This document shows, piece by piece, positions 44,217-52,617 of a DNA stretch of 64,000 nucleotides. Location: the NCBI RefSeq assembly GCF_003712195.1, contig NZ_RDSD01000001.1, positions 434,001 to 498,000 on the forward strand. Reading direction: 5' to 3'. The position numbers and the translations under genes were made by a program. The notes beneath the pieces are model-generated. The model was not told the DNA's origin. It searched no databases and saw only the letters and a program-made list of their open reading frames with translations. The DNA comes from Proteiniphilum sp. X52. GTDB taxonomy: Bacteria; Bacteroidota; Bacteroidia; Bacteroidales; Dysgonomonadaceae. Numbering within the stretch: the stretch's first letter is position 1; every line of letters begins with the position of its first letter.

Positions 44217-44289
44217 TCACAGTTACATGGTGGTTACATGAAATCATGCCCAATAAGGTATGTATTTGACATACCTACGGTTCTTATTC

Positions 44290-44579
44290 TCAGGGTCGGC
44301 TTCTTTGATTAAATTGATTGCCCCCAACAATTGCATAAGGAGCCACATCTTTCGTAACCGTAGAATTAGTGGCAATCATACAAAATTTACCGATAATCAA
44401 TTTGTCACCAAGAAAATCATAATGGTATTTTACATTTTTCTCGAAATTCAGAGCATCCTCAAAATCCTCGTAATAAGTATAATCACCTACGATTATGGGA
44501 TGATGTTTTTGAGAAAACATAATCTTTTTTGTCCGTTGAGCGGATATTTTTCGTTTTTATCGGGTCCCGTTCCTGTCAT
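44290..44579 (-). pseudogene. Vat-type xenobiotic acetyltransferase, frameshifted and internally deleted
   Basis: The ancestral protein is a left-handed beta-helix acetyltransferase of the streptogramin/chloramphenicol type. The start MTGTGPDKNEKYPLNGQKRL is in one frame; near 44487 the frame changes to IIVGDYTYYEDFEDALNFEK...GDKLIIGKFCMIA. The sequence then jumps directly to ATNSTVTKDVAPYAIVGGN, skipping the central repeats with the catalytic His. The two ends of the gap share a similar short sequence, as a deletion between small repeats would leave. It encodes no active enzyme. Confidence 0.72.
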
Positions 44580-44920
44580 AATTTATTCGTTATTAAAAAA
44601 TTGTCTAAATTCCAAGCCGAAATGTGTTCAATTCCCTCATTGGTGGGGATTTTATAGTCATCCATACTCACCACGTATTTATCAAAATTATCTTCAATAA
44701 GCTTCAACGAACGGTATTCTCTTTCGATGGTTTTTTCCTCAGTCAATTGAAGTGTTACTTGCAGATAAATTCGGCGTTCGCCTTTAATTGCCACAAAATC
44801 CACCTGGGTGTCTTTTATCGTTCCCACATACACTTGAAATCCGGCACGTCGCAAACTCAACTCCATGGGGTTATTGTTCCAAAAGTTGTACTTTCGTATG
44901 GAGTTAATTATTTCAATCAT
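44576..44920 (-). pseudogene. DUF4143-type AAA ATPase, only N- and C-terminal ends left
   Basis: The C-terminal part GFQVYVGTIKDTQVDFVAIKG...YLQVTLQLTEEKTIEREYRSLKLI...YVVSMDD is the ending of the ATPase/DUF4143 family (nuclease-like fold). The first 16 residues (MIEIINSIRKYNFWNN) resemble the opening of the same family. The 300 or so residues between, with the P-loop, are missing without a frameshift. Its stop overlaps the Vat start (ATGA). Confidence 0.6.
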
Positions 44921-44984
44921 GGTTGAATAATTTCCGCAAATATAATTATTTTCAAACAGAGATGAAAATATACTTGGTTTTTAT

Positions 44985-45375
44985 TCCAATTATCTTGCTA
45001 TAACTGATTAAACTTACTCCTTGCACTGGCTATTATATCGCCGGCAATGTCAATGTAGGGCGTCATCGCCTTGTAATCGCCGTGCCCGTCCATTTCCTCA
45101 CCACATTTGCCGGAATGCCGGGCGAAAGGGCGTTCAAAAAGCCCAATTGTTTGCCGATAGTACTGTTGCGCAAATCTTTTGTATCGCGTAGGAAATCAAC
45201 ACATTCTGTTAATCCTATTTCGTCGAAAAAGTAACATTCGGATTAAATGCCTTAAGATGATTTTTTACGGCTGTAAATTTCTCGTAAGTGGAATCTGTCC
45301 GGTTGTTTTGCTGGCCACATTGGCAGGCGAGGTCATAAACGTGATTTTTTTGTCCACCAGATTGGTGGCGAGACT
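44985..45375 (-). pseudogene. Third tyrosine recombinase remnant
   Basis: Reading different frames on the minus strand, STYEKFTAVKNHLKAFNPNV and LRNSTIGKQLGFL (SAM-like domain) are joined directly to ALSPGIPANVVRKWTG and, after another shift, HGDYKAMTPYIDIAGDIIAS...SKFNQL, the end of a catalytic domain around the Tyr. The middle, with the first Arg and the His, is gone. It has at least two frameshifts and one deletion. It differs from the integrases of A and B, so a third element once sat here. Confidence 0.65.
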
Positions 45376-45377
45376 AT

Positions 45378-45911
45378 TCAGATTTTTTCCTTATTTTTTC
45401 TGGATCCGTTAGTCTCCTTTTTCTCATATTGAATAAAGGAGATCCTGCCGTCGCTTTCCACAAATGCTTTTTTCACATCGCTGATATTCTCCATTCCGTT
45501 TTCCCGCAGTGAATTCATTAATTCATCCTTTGTCAGCAATTCTTTGCGCATGTTTCTCAGGTTCAAATTCCCGTCTTTGATGATCAAGAGAGGCGGATGC
45601 TCGAAAATTTTTTGAAAGAAGGTGAAGCGATATGTCAATTGATTGACCCCGTGGTTGCAAAGCAGGAAAACGAGCAACATGACAATGCCGTCGCCGAGGG
45701 TGGTGAAATCTCCCAGAGCATGCGATGCGGCTTCTGTAAGCAGCAAGACGAAAACCAAGTCCATCGCCGTGAGCTCGCCGGTGGTACGGCGGGTGAGGAT
45801 GCGAAGCATGAAGAGGATGAAAAAATAGAGCGCCATGCCACGAACAATGAGTTCCAGCACAGGGTATTCAGGGATAAAGACATCCTGCCAGTTGTCGGGT
45901 GAAAATTTCAT
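45378..45911 (-). CDS. DUF421 membrane protein (YetF type)
   Basis: 177 residues. Three membrane helices at the N-terminus (VLELIVRGMALYFFILFMLRI, TAMDLVFVLLLTEAA, DGIVMLLVFLLCN) are followed by the soluble DUF421 domain (PPLLIIKDGNLNLRNMRKELLTKDELMNSLRENG). The family is widespread and often linked to stress genes; its activity is unknown. ATG 45911 (MKFSPDNWQ) overlaps the stop of the FAD-Rieske gene (ATGA); a longer upstream frame is only the overlap. It is the last gene of the operon. Confidence 0.87.
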   Translation of the reverse strand: MKFSPDNWQDVFIPEYPVLELIVRGMALYFFILFMLRILTRRTTGELTAMDLVFVLLLTEAASHALGDFTTLGDGIVMLLVFLLCNHGVNQLTYRFTFFQKIFEHPPLLIIKDGNLNLRNMRKELLTKDELMNSLRENGMENISDVKKAFVESDGRISFIQYEKKETNGSRKNKEKI

Positions 45912-47428
45912 TCCGGGTTGAGGGGTTTCTTCAGTTTCTTTACGGCCGGGCCGGTGAGCACTTCGCCATTGATTCCGAACCGGGAACCGTGGCAAGGACA
46001 ATCCCACGATTTTTCTTCGCTGTTCCATTTGACAGTGCAGTGCAGGTGGGTGCAGTCGCTTTGCAATATATGTTCCTTGCCCGTGTCGTCCTTATATACG
46101 GCCAATGAGTATCCTTCGTAGTTGACCACTTTACCTTGTCCGTTTTCAAGGGCGGCCAGTGTCCTGATTTTGTCCACCGAAAACCGGTCAAACAGAAGAT
46201 GTTTTACTACATCTGCGCCCTCTTTCACGAAATTGGTAAACGATGCGAGCGGCTTTGTGCGGGCGGGGTCGAAGAGCTTTTTGTATATACTGTCGCCTGT
46301 GGCAACGAGGTCGGACAATGTTTTGGCGGCCAGCGTCCCGAAAATCATTCCATTACCGGTGTAGCCCGTGGCACAGTACACATTGTCGGGACTACCGGGA
46401 AGATGCCCGATGTAGGGCAGTCCGTCCGCCGACTCGTAAAATTGCGATGACCATCTGTATGCTACGCGTTCGATGTCGAAATACCGGCCTACGTAATTTA
46501 CCAATCTTTCAAAGCATTCGTTCGTATTTTCAATGTCGCCTGTTTTATGGTCTTCCCCTCCGGCAATCAGGTACTCCTCGCCATTGATGACGTGCGTGCG
46601 GTAGTAATGGTACGCTTCATACAAGTCGTAACCGAGCGCCTGCGGATAATTGTTATCCCTCAGTTTCAAGGCGACAACATAGCTGCGGTAGGGAGCGTTC
46701 CTGAAGTGCATGATGTTTTTGCCGGGCGGCAAATGAGTGGCATATATAACGTGGTCACACACGATATTGCCTTGTTGGGTGGATACCACAAGGTGATCCC
46801 CTTCTTTTTCCACCCCGGCGACTCGGCAACCTTCCACGAACCTCCCGCCATCCTTCACATATTCACCCATCAAGCTTTTTATATACTTTATGGGATGGAA
46901 TTGCGCCTGACCCGGTATTTCCACCACTTTTGTGGAGGGTATCCCAAAAGGATTTATCCCGGTTTCATTCATTTCGATGCCTGCCTTCCGGCTTCCTTCC
47001 ACCAGGTCGTCGAGGATTTTTTCCTGCTCCTCGTCCAATGAAAACAGGTAGGCCGTGCGGGGCGAATAGTCGCAATCGATATTGAATTCAACCACATTGC
47101 CGTGTATGATTTCCAGCGCTTCGCCGGCAGCCAGAGCCAGCAGTTTGGCCGCATCCAATCCAAAATCATCGATGACCTCGTCATAAGAAGCATCAAAAAA
47201 AGTATTCAGATGGGCGGTTGTGCCACTTGTAGTGCCGTGCCCCATGTTGGCGGCTTCTATTATCATACAGTCAAATCCTTTTTTCTGAAGATTCAACGCG
47301 GTGGTGACGCCTGTGATCCCGGCACCGACGATCACCACGTCAAGGTGGGTTCTATTCACGTCATTTTCGTGTCCATATACCTTGATTTCGGATTGCCAGA
47401 GGCTTTCCAATGCTCCGTCTCGTTTCAT
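45908..47428 (-). CDS. FAD-dependent oxidoreductase with C-terminal Rieske domain
   Basis: 506 residues. The DAO-like domain has LDVVIVGAGITGVTTALNLQKKG (FAD-binding GxGxxG) at about 29-50 and GYTGNGMIFGTLAAKTL near 370. A Rieske domain follows with CTHLHCTV and CPCHGSRF (two His, two Cys, 2Fe-2S ligands) and then GINGEVLTGPAVKKLKKP. The substrate is unknown; related proteins are called glycine/D-amino acid oxidase-like. It lies in the operon after the glycosidase gene (40-base gap) and is coupled to DUF421. Confidence 0.9.
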   Translation of the reverse strand: MKRDGALESLWQSEIKVYGHENDVNRTHLDVVIVGAGITGVTTALNLQKKGFDCMIIEAANMGHGTTSGTTAHLNTFFDASYDEVIDDFGLDAAKLLALAAGEALEIIHGNVVEFNIDCDYSPRTAYLFSLDEEQEKILDDLVEGSRKAGIEMNETGINPFGIPSTKVVEIPGQAQFHPIKYIKSLMGEYVKDGGRFVEGCRVAGVEKEGDHLVVSTQQGNIVCDHVIYATHLPPGKNIMHFRNAPYRSYVVALKLRDNNYPQALGYDLYEAYHYYRTHVINGEEYLIAGGEDHKTGDIENTNECFERLVNYVGRYFDIERVAYRWSSQFYESADGLPYIGHLPGSPDNVYCATGYTGNGMIFGTLAAKTLSDLVATGDSIYKKLFDPARTKPLASFTNFVKEGADVVKHLLFDRFSVDKIRTLAALENGQGKVVNYEGYSLAVYKDDTGKEHILQSDCTHLHCTVKWNSEEKSWDCPCHGSRFGINGEVLTGPAVKKLKKPLNPE

Positions 47429-47468
47429 ACAATGGTTTGTTTAATGGAAAAATGTTTCTTTGAAGTTG

Positions 47469-48644
47469 TCAACCGGATAATGGATAACCCTGAGCTGTCA
47501 TAGCATGGGTAAGACCCTCCCTTTCCGCAAATAACCGGTGTTGCTGGATAACCGCGTTGATGTACCCTGGCTCTGGAATTCTGTTCTTATTCCTGTCCAG
47601 ATCATACAAGCCGCAGTTGCTGTATCGATTCAAGTCATCCCAATCGGGCCTGTCAAGCACGGGATATATGCAAATCCCCCATATCGGGACCTGCTTCTCC
47701 AATGCTGTTAGGCATTCGTTTGTTATTTCCTCCATCCACGGAACGCGCCCTACGCCGAAATGCCCCGTTTCGGCTAAAAAGAGGGGACGTTCGTACCGGT
47801 CATAAACCTCTTGCAGGAGCTGGTGCAGGGGCACCCGTTTCTTTTCCGTTTCGGGCCAGGGAAGCGTGTCGGAATAAATGATCCACTGACAATTCCAGTA
47901 ATAATTAAGCCCCACGATATCGAGAAAGGATTCATCGCCTCCCAGTTCCGGGCACATCTTGCCCGATATCATGTCCATTGCCTGGTACGCGTATTCGTTC
48001 ACCTCATGCAGATGGCCCGGTGTGGCCGAACCGTCCCCGTGAATTTTGACCAAAGGCTCGGCCCAGATTATCCTGCAGGCCGGGATGGTTCTTTTCAGGG
48101 CTTTAACGCCGATGATTGCAGCCTTGCACAGATGATACTTCACGTCCCATCCGCTGTTTGCGGCGTAAGGAGTCGTGCCTCTGTCTTCGCCCGAGAACCA
48201 CGATAAAAAGCTTATTTCATTGATGGGAATCACCATCAGATTTTGTTTTGCGTGGGCTTTGTAAAACCGGGCGAAGGCTAGGCAGAGTTTTTCGAACCGC
48301 TCGCAGAACATTGGGTGTGTGGGGAAAAGATCGTCGGGATAGCCAAAATGGATCAAGTCCCAAATTTGTTGGATGCCGTGTCTTTCCGCTGCCGAAATGC
48401 GGCTCGAAATGTTGGAGAAATCATATTCTTCCTTGGTTTTCTCCACCTCGCTCCAGCAAATCCCTTCCCGTACAACGCGGATCCCCATATCGCTCAGTAG
48501 TTGGTAATCCTGTTCCACACGGAAGTGGTGTTCGGTTTCTTTCAAAAGATTAATCCGCTCTCCCTTGCGGTTCAACTGATCGGCACATTCAAATCCTCCC
48601 ATGAAAAAGGTTTTAAACGGATTACGCGTGAATGGGTCGATCAT
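47469..48644 (-). CDS. TIM-barrel glycosidase, GH1-like
   Basis: 391 residues, cytoplasmic. The (beta/alpha)8 elements include DMGIRVVREGICWSEVEKTKEEYDFS, IPINEISFLSWFSGEDRG (Asn-Glu, acid/base position) and RPLFLAETGHFGVGRVPWM (Glu, nucleophile position), as in clan GH-A. I do not know the substrate. The ATG overlaps the glf stop (48641-48644), so the glycosidase is made together with UDP-galactopyranose mutase. That suggests a sugar product that contains galactofuranose or is trimmed in the cell. Confidence 0.78.
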   Translation of the reverse strand: MIDPFTRNPFKTFFMGGFECADQLNRKGERINLLKETEHHFRVEQDYQLLSDMGIRVVREGICWSEVEKTKEEYDFSNISSRISAAERHGIQQIWDLIHFGYPDDLFPTHPMFCERFEKLCLAFARFYKAHAKQNLMVIPINEISFLSWFSGEDRGTTPYAANSGWDVKYHLCKAAIIGVKALKRTIPACRIIWAEPLVKIHGDGSATPGHLHEVNEYAYQAMDMISGKMCPELGGDESFLDIVGLNYYWNCQWIIYSDTLPWPETEKKRVPLHQLLQEVYDRYERPLFLAETGHFGVGRVPWMEEITNECLTALEKQVPIWGICIYPVLDRPDWDDLNRYSNCGLYDLDRNKNRIPEPGYINAVIQQHRLFAEREGLTHAMTAQGYPLSG

Positions 48645-49765
48645 TTATTCTCCTCCTTTTCGAGTTTGTCAAAAAGGTCTAAGGCATTTTTAAACGCCTG
48701 ATCCATGTTGAAGTATTTATAATTGGCCAGCCGCCCCACAAAATAAATGTCTTTCAACTTATCGGCTTCGCGTTCGTACATTTCATAAATCTCCCGGTTT
48801 TTTTTATTGGGTACCGGATAATAGGGCTCCCCTTCGTCCGTAGTGTATTCTTTCACCACCGTGGTCTTTTCGGATTTTTGATTTCCGAAATGTTTGTATT
48901 CGATAATGCGGGTGTAACCGACCTCCTTGCCGGGATAGTTAATGACCGAATTTTCCTGGAAATATTCCTGATCGATAGTTTCGGTCACAAAATTGATGGA
49001 CCGGTATTCCAGTTTTTCCTGCAGGCTGTGTCTAAAGTCGAAAAAACGGTCGATAGGGCCGGTGTAAAACAATTTCTCGCAATCACTGAATTCATCCTTC
49101 ACATCAAAATAGTCCGTATTCAACAGTACTTCAATACGGGGATGATCGAGCATTTTTTTGAAAAGGTGAGTGTATCCGCCTTTGGGCAGGGCCTGGTATT
49201 TATCGGTGAAATAGCGGTCTTCGAAATTGGTTCTCACCGGGATGCGCTCAAGCACGGATGCGTCCAATTCAGCGGGATACTTATCCCATTGCTTTACGGT
49301 GTAATATTTGAACATTTTTTCGTACAAGTATTCACCTATCTTGTTCAGCACGGCCTCTTCTCCGTTAGCCGGGGAATCTATTTTCACCCGGTTGGCTTCG
49401 AGCCAATCTTTCATTTGCTCTTCCGTTTGTATGTTTTCTCCAAGGAGCGTGTTCACGGTGGTTATATTCACCGGAACGGGCACCGTCTTATCGTCCACCC
49501 TGGCCAACACCTTGTGCTCCCACGGATACCATTCGGCAAAACGGTTCACGTATTCCCACACCGTTTCATCGTTTGTGTGAAATAAATGCGCCCCGTACTT
49601 TGAGACGAGAATACCGTTCCGGTCGACGTAGTCGAAGCAGTTGCCCCCGATATGGTCGCGTTTTTCTATCAACAACACCCGTTTTCCGATGGAGGCATAC
49701 CTCTCGGCTATGACGGATCCGGAAATGCCGGCGCCGATTATGACGATATCTGCATGTTCTTTCAT
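48641..49765 (-). CDS. glf: Glf, UDP-galactopyranose mutase
   Basis: Flavin-dependent enzyme that converts UDP-galactopyranose to UDP-galactofuranose. 374 residues starting MKEHADIVIIGAGISGSVIAERYA (FAD site), then LIEKRDHIGGNCFDYVD, GAHLFHTNDETVWEYV, VPVNITTVN and KQWDKYPAELDASVLERIP. The C-terminal KDIYFVGRLANYKYFNMDQ is typical. ATG 49765 overlaps the stop of the glycosyltransferase gene (ATGA); an earlier in-frame start would only extend into that gene. Confidence 0.96.
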   Translation of the reverse strand: MKEHADIVIIGAGISGSVIAERYASIGKRVLLIEKRDHIGGNCFDYVDRNGILVSKYGAHLFHTNDETVWEYVNRFAEWYPWEHKVLARVDDKTVPVPVNITTVNTLLGENIQTEEQMKDWLEANRVKIDSPANGEEAVLNKIGEYLYEKMFKYYTVKQWDKYPAELDASVLERIPVRTNFEDRYFTDKYQALPKGGYTHLFKKMLDHPRIEVLLNTDYFDVKDEFSDCEKLFYTGPIDRFFDFRHSLQEKLEYRSINFVTETIDQEYFQENSVINYPGKEVGYTRIIEYKHFGNQKSEKTTVVKEYTTDEGEPYYPVPNKKNREIYEMYEREADKLKDIYFVGRLANYKYFNMDQAFKNALDLFDKLEKEENK

Positions 49766-50913
49766 ACCGAAACAGTTTTCCTCATTATATCCCTCATTTT
49801 CTCCACAGTGGTCTCCCACGAAGTGTTTTTGAGTATTTCGGCGTATTCTTCAAGCATCCTCTTGTTATCGATTTTGCTGTTGGAAATGGCCTCACAAAAA
49901 TCGTCCGAAGTCTCAACCAGATTTACGCATGAGCTGTAATCCCGCACAACATCTCTTATTTTCGTCGAGATGATCGGTTTTTTTGCCGCCATGTATTCCA
50001 ATGTTTTTGTCGGGCTGATGTATCTGGTGGAATCATTCAGGGCAAAGGGCATCATGGCTATGTCAAAAGCGGCCAGATAAGCCGGAAGGTCTTCATAATC
50101 TTTCATGCCTAAATAATATATGTTTTCCAACCACGGCAAATCATTTTCCTCGATTTTCACTACCGGACCTATCATCACGAAAGCCACATGAGGACTTTTG
50201 AGAGCGGTCTCCCTTAACAAATCCAGATCAATCCGTTCGTCAATCACCCCAAAATATCCTACTATCGGATTTTTTATATGGGCTAAGTCGTCAGGAAAAT
50301 ACAGGATGTCGCACGCTTTGGAAAAATGCGTTTCGTCGACCGAACTCTTGAAACAATGTGTGTTGGGATGGTCTTTCCTTTTAGCTTCATACAACGACTT
50401 TCCGCCTGTAAACACAATCTGTGAGGCTTTCATGAGAGCCTTCTCTTGAGCGATGAGCTCCTTGGCCGCGCCCTTAAAGAGAGAAAGCTCGTCCATGCAG
50501 TCATAAACCAACATGTCGAATTGGAATGTTTCCAGCACGGGAATAAAGGCGGCCGAATAAAACCATCCGATGGGAAATCGGGTATTCGGCATGTTTCTTT
50601 CAAGCAAGGCCGGAATTTCGTCTATTCTTTTTACTCTGGGCTGCCACACGTCTATATTGGGCGCAACCCTTTTCTTATGGAAAGTATTTTCTAAGCCGGG
50701 CTCGAAATGGATGGGCTCTTCAATTACCAGGATTTTGTAATGTCGGGATAATCGGGTTATCACATGTTGGGGGCGCTGGTAGACGAAACTCCAACGCAGG
50801 TGACAGAATACAATCACATCATAACCGGTTTCGTTCTTTTTTAAAATGGAGCGAGACGCATTTTTATCCGGATAGGTGATGTTGACACCCTGTTTGTTAT
50901 TGTTAATTTTCAT
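49762..50913 (-). CDS. GT4-like glycosyltransferase
   Basis: 383 residues with a GT-B layout: YDVIVFCHLRWSFVYQRPQHVITRLSRHYKILVIEEP in the N-terminal domain, then IVGYFGVIDERIDLDLLRETA, YYLGMKDYEDLPAYLAAFDIAMMPFALND and SPTKTLEYMAAKKPIIST, the C-terminal nucleotide-sugar region. It is related to teichuronic-acid or exopolysaccharide GTs. As the first gene of the operon it could use UDP-galactofuranose made by the next gene. Confidence 0.87.
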   Translation of the reverse strand: MKINNNKQGVNITYPDKNASRSILKKNETGYDVIVFCHLRWSFVYQRPQHVITRLSRHYKILVIEEPIHFEPGLENTFHKKRVAPNIDVWQPRVKRIDEIPALLERNMPNTRFPIGWFYSAAFIPVLETFQFDMLVYDCMDELSLFKGAAKELIAQEKALMKASQIVFTGGKSLYEAKRKDHPNTHCFKSSVDETHFSKACDILYFPDDLAHIKNPIVGYFGVIDERIDLDLLRETALKSPHVAFVMIGPVVKIEENDLPWLENIYYLGMKDYEDLPAYLAAFDIAMMPFALNDSTRYISPTKTLEYMAAKKPIISTKIRDVVRDYSSCVNLVETSDDFCEAISNSKIDNKRMLEEYAEILKNTSWETTVEKMRDIMRKTVSV

Positions 50914-51106
50914 TTTTTATATAATCTTTTTAAAATATTGCAAAAATGCTATTCGTGTTTCACGGACAAATATCATGCAGTGGTAAACGATATAAGCAGA
51001 CACCTGCTTAAGGAAAGAAAGGTTTTTAAAACGGGGGGAAGCCGATTCGGAGCAAGGCCATCTTTACACTATTCCTCTCAGCCCAAGAAAATAGTTTGAG
51101 GTAAAA

Positions 51107-51135
51107 CCGAAGTATAGTTCTCCGCTATACTTCGG
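51107..51135. terminator. Hairpin downstream of the 57-residue protein
   Basis: CCGAAGTATAG (51107-51117) pairs with CTATACTTCGG (51125-51135) around a 7-base loop. A T-run follows on the plus strand and a short one on the minus strand. Confidence 0.7.
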
Positions 51136-51166
51136 CCATGTTTGTTTGATTTTTTTACATCCGGGA

Positions 51167-51340
51167 TTATCTTCCGCGAGAGTCGGATTTATCCGAATCC
51201 TTATTGCCCTTTGATCCTGAACGATCGTCGGAATCCTTTTTCGTGCTTTTGGAGTCGGATGATTTGTCGGCGCCTTTGCCTTGCTGTGAAGTAGAGCCTT
51301 GTTTACGGCCGTTGTCTTCGTTTGTTTTCTTTGAGTCCAT
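51167..51340 (-). CDS. Small Ser/Lys/Asp-rich hydrophilic protein (57 residues)
   Basis: MDSKKTNEDNGRKQGSTSQQ, then GKGADKSSDSKSTKKDSDDR and SGSKGNKDSDKSDSRGR. It has no hydrophobic core and should be disordered. It resembles in style the small stress or desiccation-protective proteins of Bacteroidota, without a family I can name. The upstream element at 51363-51395 and a terminator make it a clear monocistronic gene. Confidence 0.72.
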   Translation of the reverse strand: MDSKKTNEDNGRKQGSTSQQGKGADKSSDSKSTKKDSDDRSGSKGNKDSDKSDSRGR

Positions 51341-52070
51341 AATTGTTTTTTTTTATTTTAAAACCCGATTCGTTTCGGGATACATGTATAAAACCGTTTA
51401 TCTTCCCTTTTTGTTTTTGTCCTTACGCCCTGTTTAACCATTGTTATACATATATAACATTAAGATTTAAATGGGGTATGGAATCTCCCGCAGCATGCGG
51501 TCGGGCATCATGGAATGAAACCCCTGGAGATTAAAAAATACAAAATAACCCTAAAAAGAGGCCCCGAAAATTTGCCGGTGTCCTTTTTTATCCATACATT
51601 TGTTCCTAATATTCAAGAAGTCCTCTCTTCTCTGAGTCCATAATTGAGAAAATAGTTAGGTCTTCATGGCCCGGGTAACGGTTTTAGGCCGGATCCGGGC
51701 TTCTATTTTCCCATTAGGTATAATTAACGATTGTGTGTCCCAGCCCTTCCCTTTTTTAAATCGGTGTGCTTTTTCATTATCAGCAAATCCTCATAATTAA
51801 GCCGCATGATCTTTGATTTTCCCCTGCTAGTCATTTCGCTTAGTATTGGGATAACGCATGTGGAGGCTGAAAGTTATCATTGAAACTCATTCTGTTGAAC
51901 TCCTTAGTCAAATCATGAACCATTAAAAAACGGGGTTTGTTTCCGATGAATCGGTACCCGCATTTTAACAAATGCGCCCCCCGAGAACCGGAACATGAGA
52001 GCACCCCAGGAACATTTTTTTTTGAGGAATGTTTATCATTATGTACACGCTTAAAAGAAAGGAGTTTATT
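51341..52070. other. 730-base region without a gene
   Basis: It holds the upstream element of the 57-residue protein gene. Near 51615-51647 the minus strand has a second short frame that begins MDSEKR, next to a repeated TGAGTCCATAATTG; it may be a decayed copy of the same gene's start. A small inverted repeat (CGCATTT/AAATGCG, 51959-51976) lies before the DUF6496 gene. Otherwise I see nothing. Confidence 0.5.
51363..51395 (-). promoter_or_regulatory. Shared stress-gene upstream element, copy 2
   Basis: On the minus strand: GGTTTTAT, six bases, ATCCCGA, loop AACGAA-type, TCGGGT. It has 26 of 33 bases in common with copy 4 (57991-58023), and two stem differences are compensatory. Confidence 0.65.
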
Positions 52071-52343
52071 ATGGCAAAATATTCGAAAAAAGCACAGGAC
52101 AAGATTGGGGAAGTCATGCGCGAGTTTAAAGAGGGCAAATTAAAGACCTCGGCTGGGAAAAAAGTAACCGACAGGGATCAGGCCATCGCCATCGGAATCT
52201 CGGAGGCGAAAGATTCGGGTTACAAAGTGCCCGAAGAAAAGGAAGGAGACTCTTCGAAAAAATCCAAGAAAGAGAACAAGAAAGAGAACAAGAAAGAATC
52301 CAAGAAAGAGAACAAGAAAGAATCCAAGAAAGAGAACAAGTAA
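52071..52343 (+). CDS. DUF6496 small Lys-rich protein
   Basis: 90 residues. The domain MAKYSKKAQDKIGEVMREFK...LKTSAGKKVTDRDQAIAIGI is the DUF6496 signature. The tail is a Lys/Glu/Asn-rich repeat (KKENKKENKKESKKENKKES). A good ribosome-binding site, AAAGGAG, precedes the ATG (52071), so a longer upstream frame is not used. Its function is unknown; relatives occur in stress-response neighbourhoods. Confidence 0.85.
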   Translation: MAKYSKKAQDKIGEVMREFKEGKLKTSAGKKVTDRDQAIAIGISEAKDSGYKVPEEKEGDSSKKSKKENKKENKKESKKENKKESKKENK

Positions 52344-52408
52344 TCGGGGGGAACCGGTTTGGTTTCGGTTTAGCAACCGGTCATCAGGGTTTGCTGTGCA
52401 GTAACAAC

Positions 52409-52487
52409 GGGATATCGGGCTGTTTTGGGGGCACACGTCCCGCTCGGGCTTGCGGGCGGTTTTGTTCTCCCCGGGAATGAAATTATT
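52409..52487. repeat. Approximately 80-base direct repeat, copy 1
   Basis: It aligns without gaps to 56509-56587 (offset 4100), with roughly four bases in five identical. The two copies flank five genes on the minus strand. Confidence 0.8.
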
Positions 52488-52617
52488 TGAATCCGCATTC
52501 TCGGCAATTCCAACTCCGTGTCAATGACAAAAAATCGACAAGTTGTATGTTGTCCTCAAAAATGGGGTGGTCGTTTTCGGCTCACCGGTAAAAGTATGTT
52601 TTTCTTTTTAAAGGTAA

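Noticed and set aside
45179-45412. 77-residue plus-strand frame in the third integrase remnant
   Set aside because: It is antisense to recognisable integrase pieces and has no domain.
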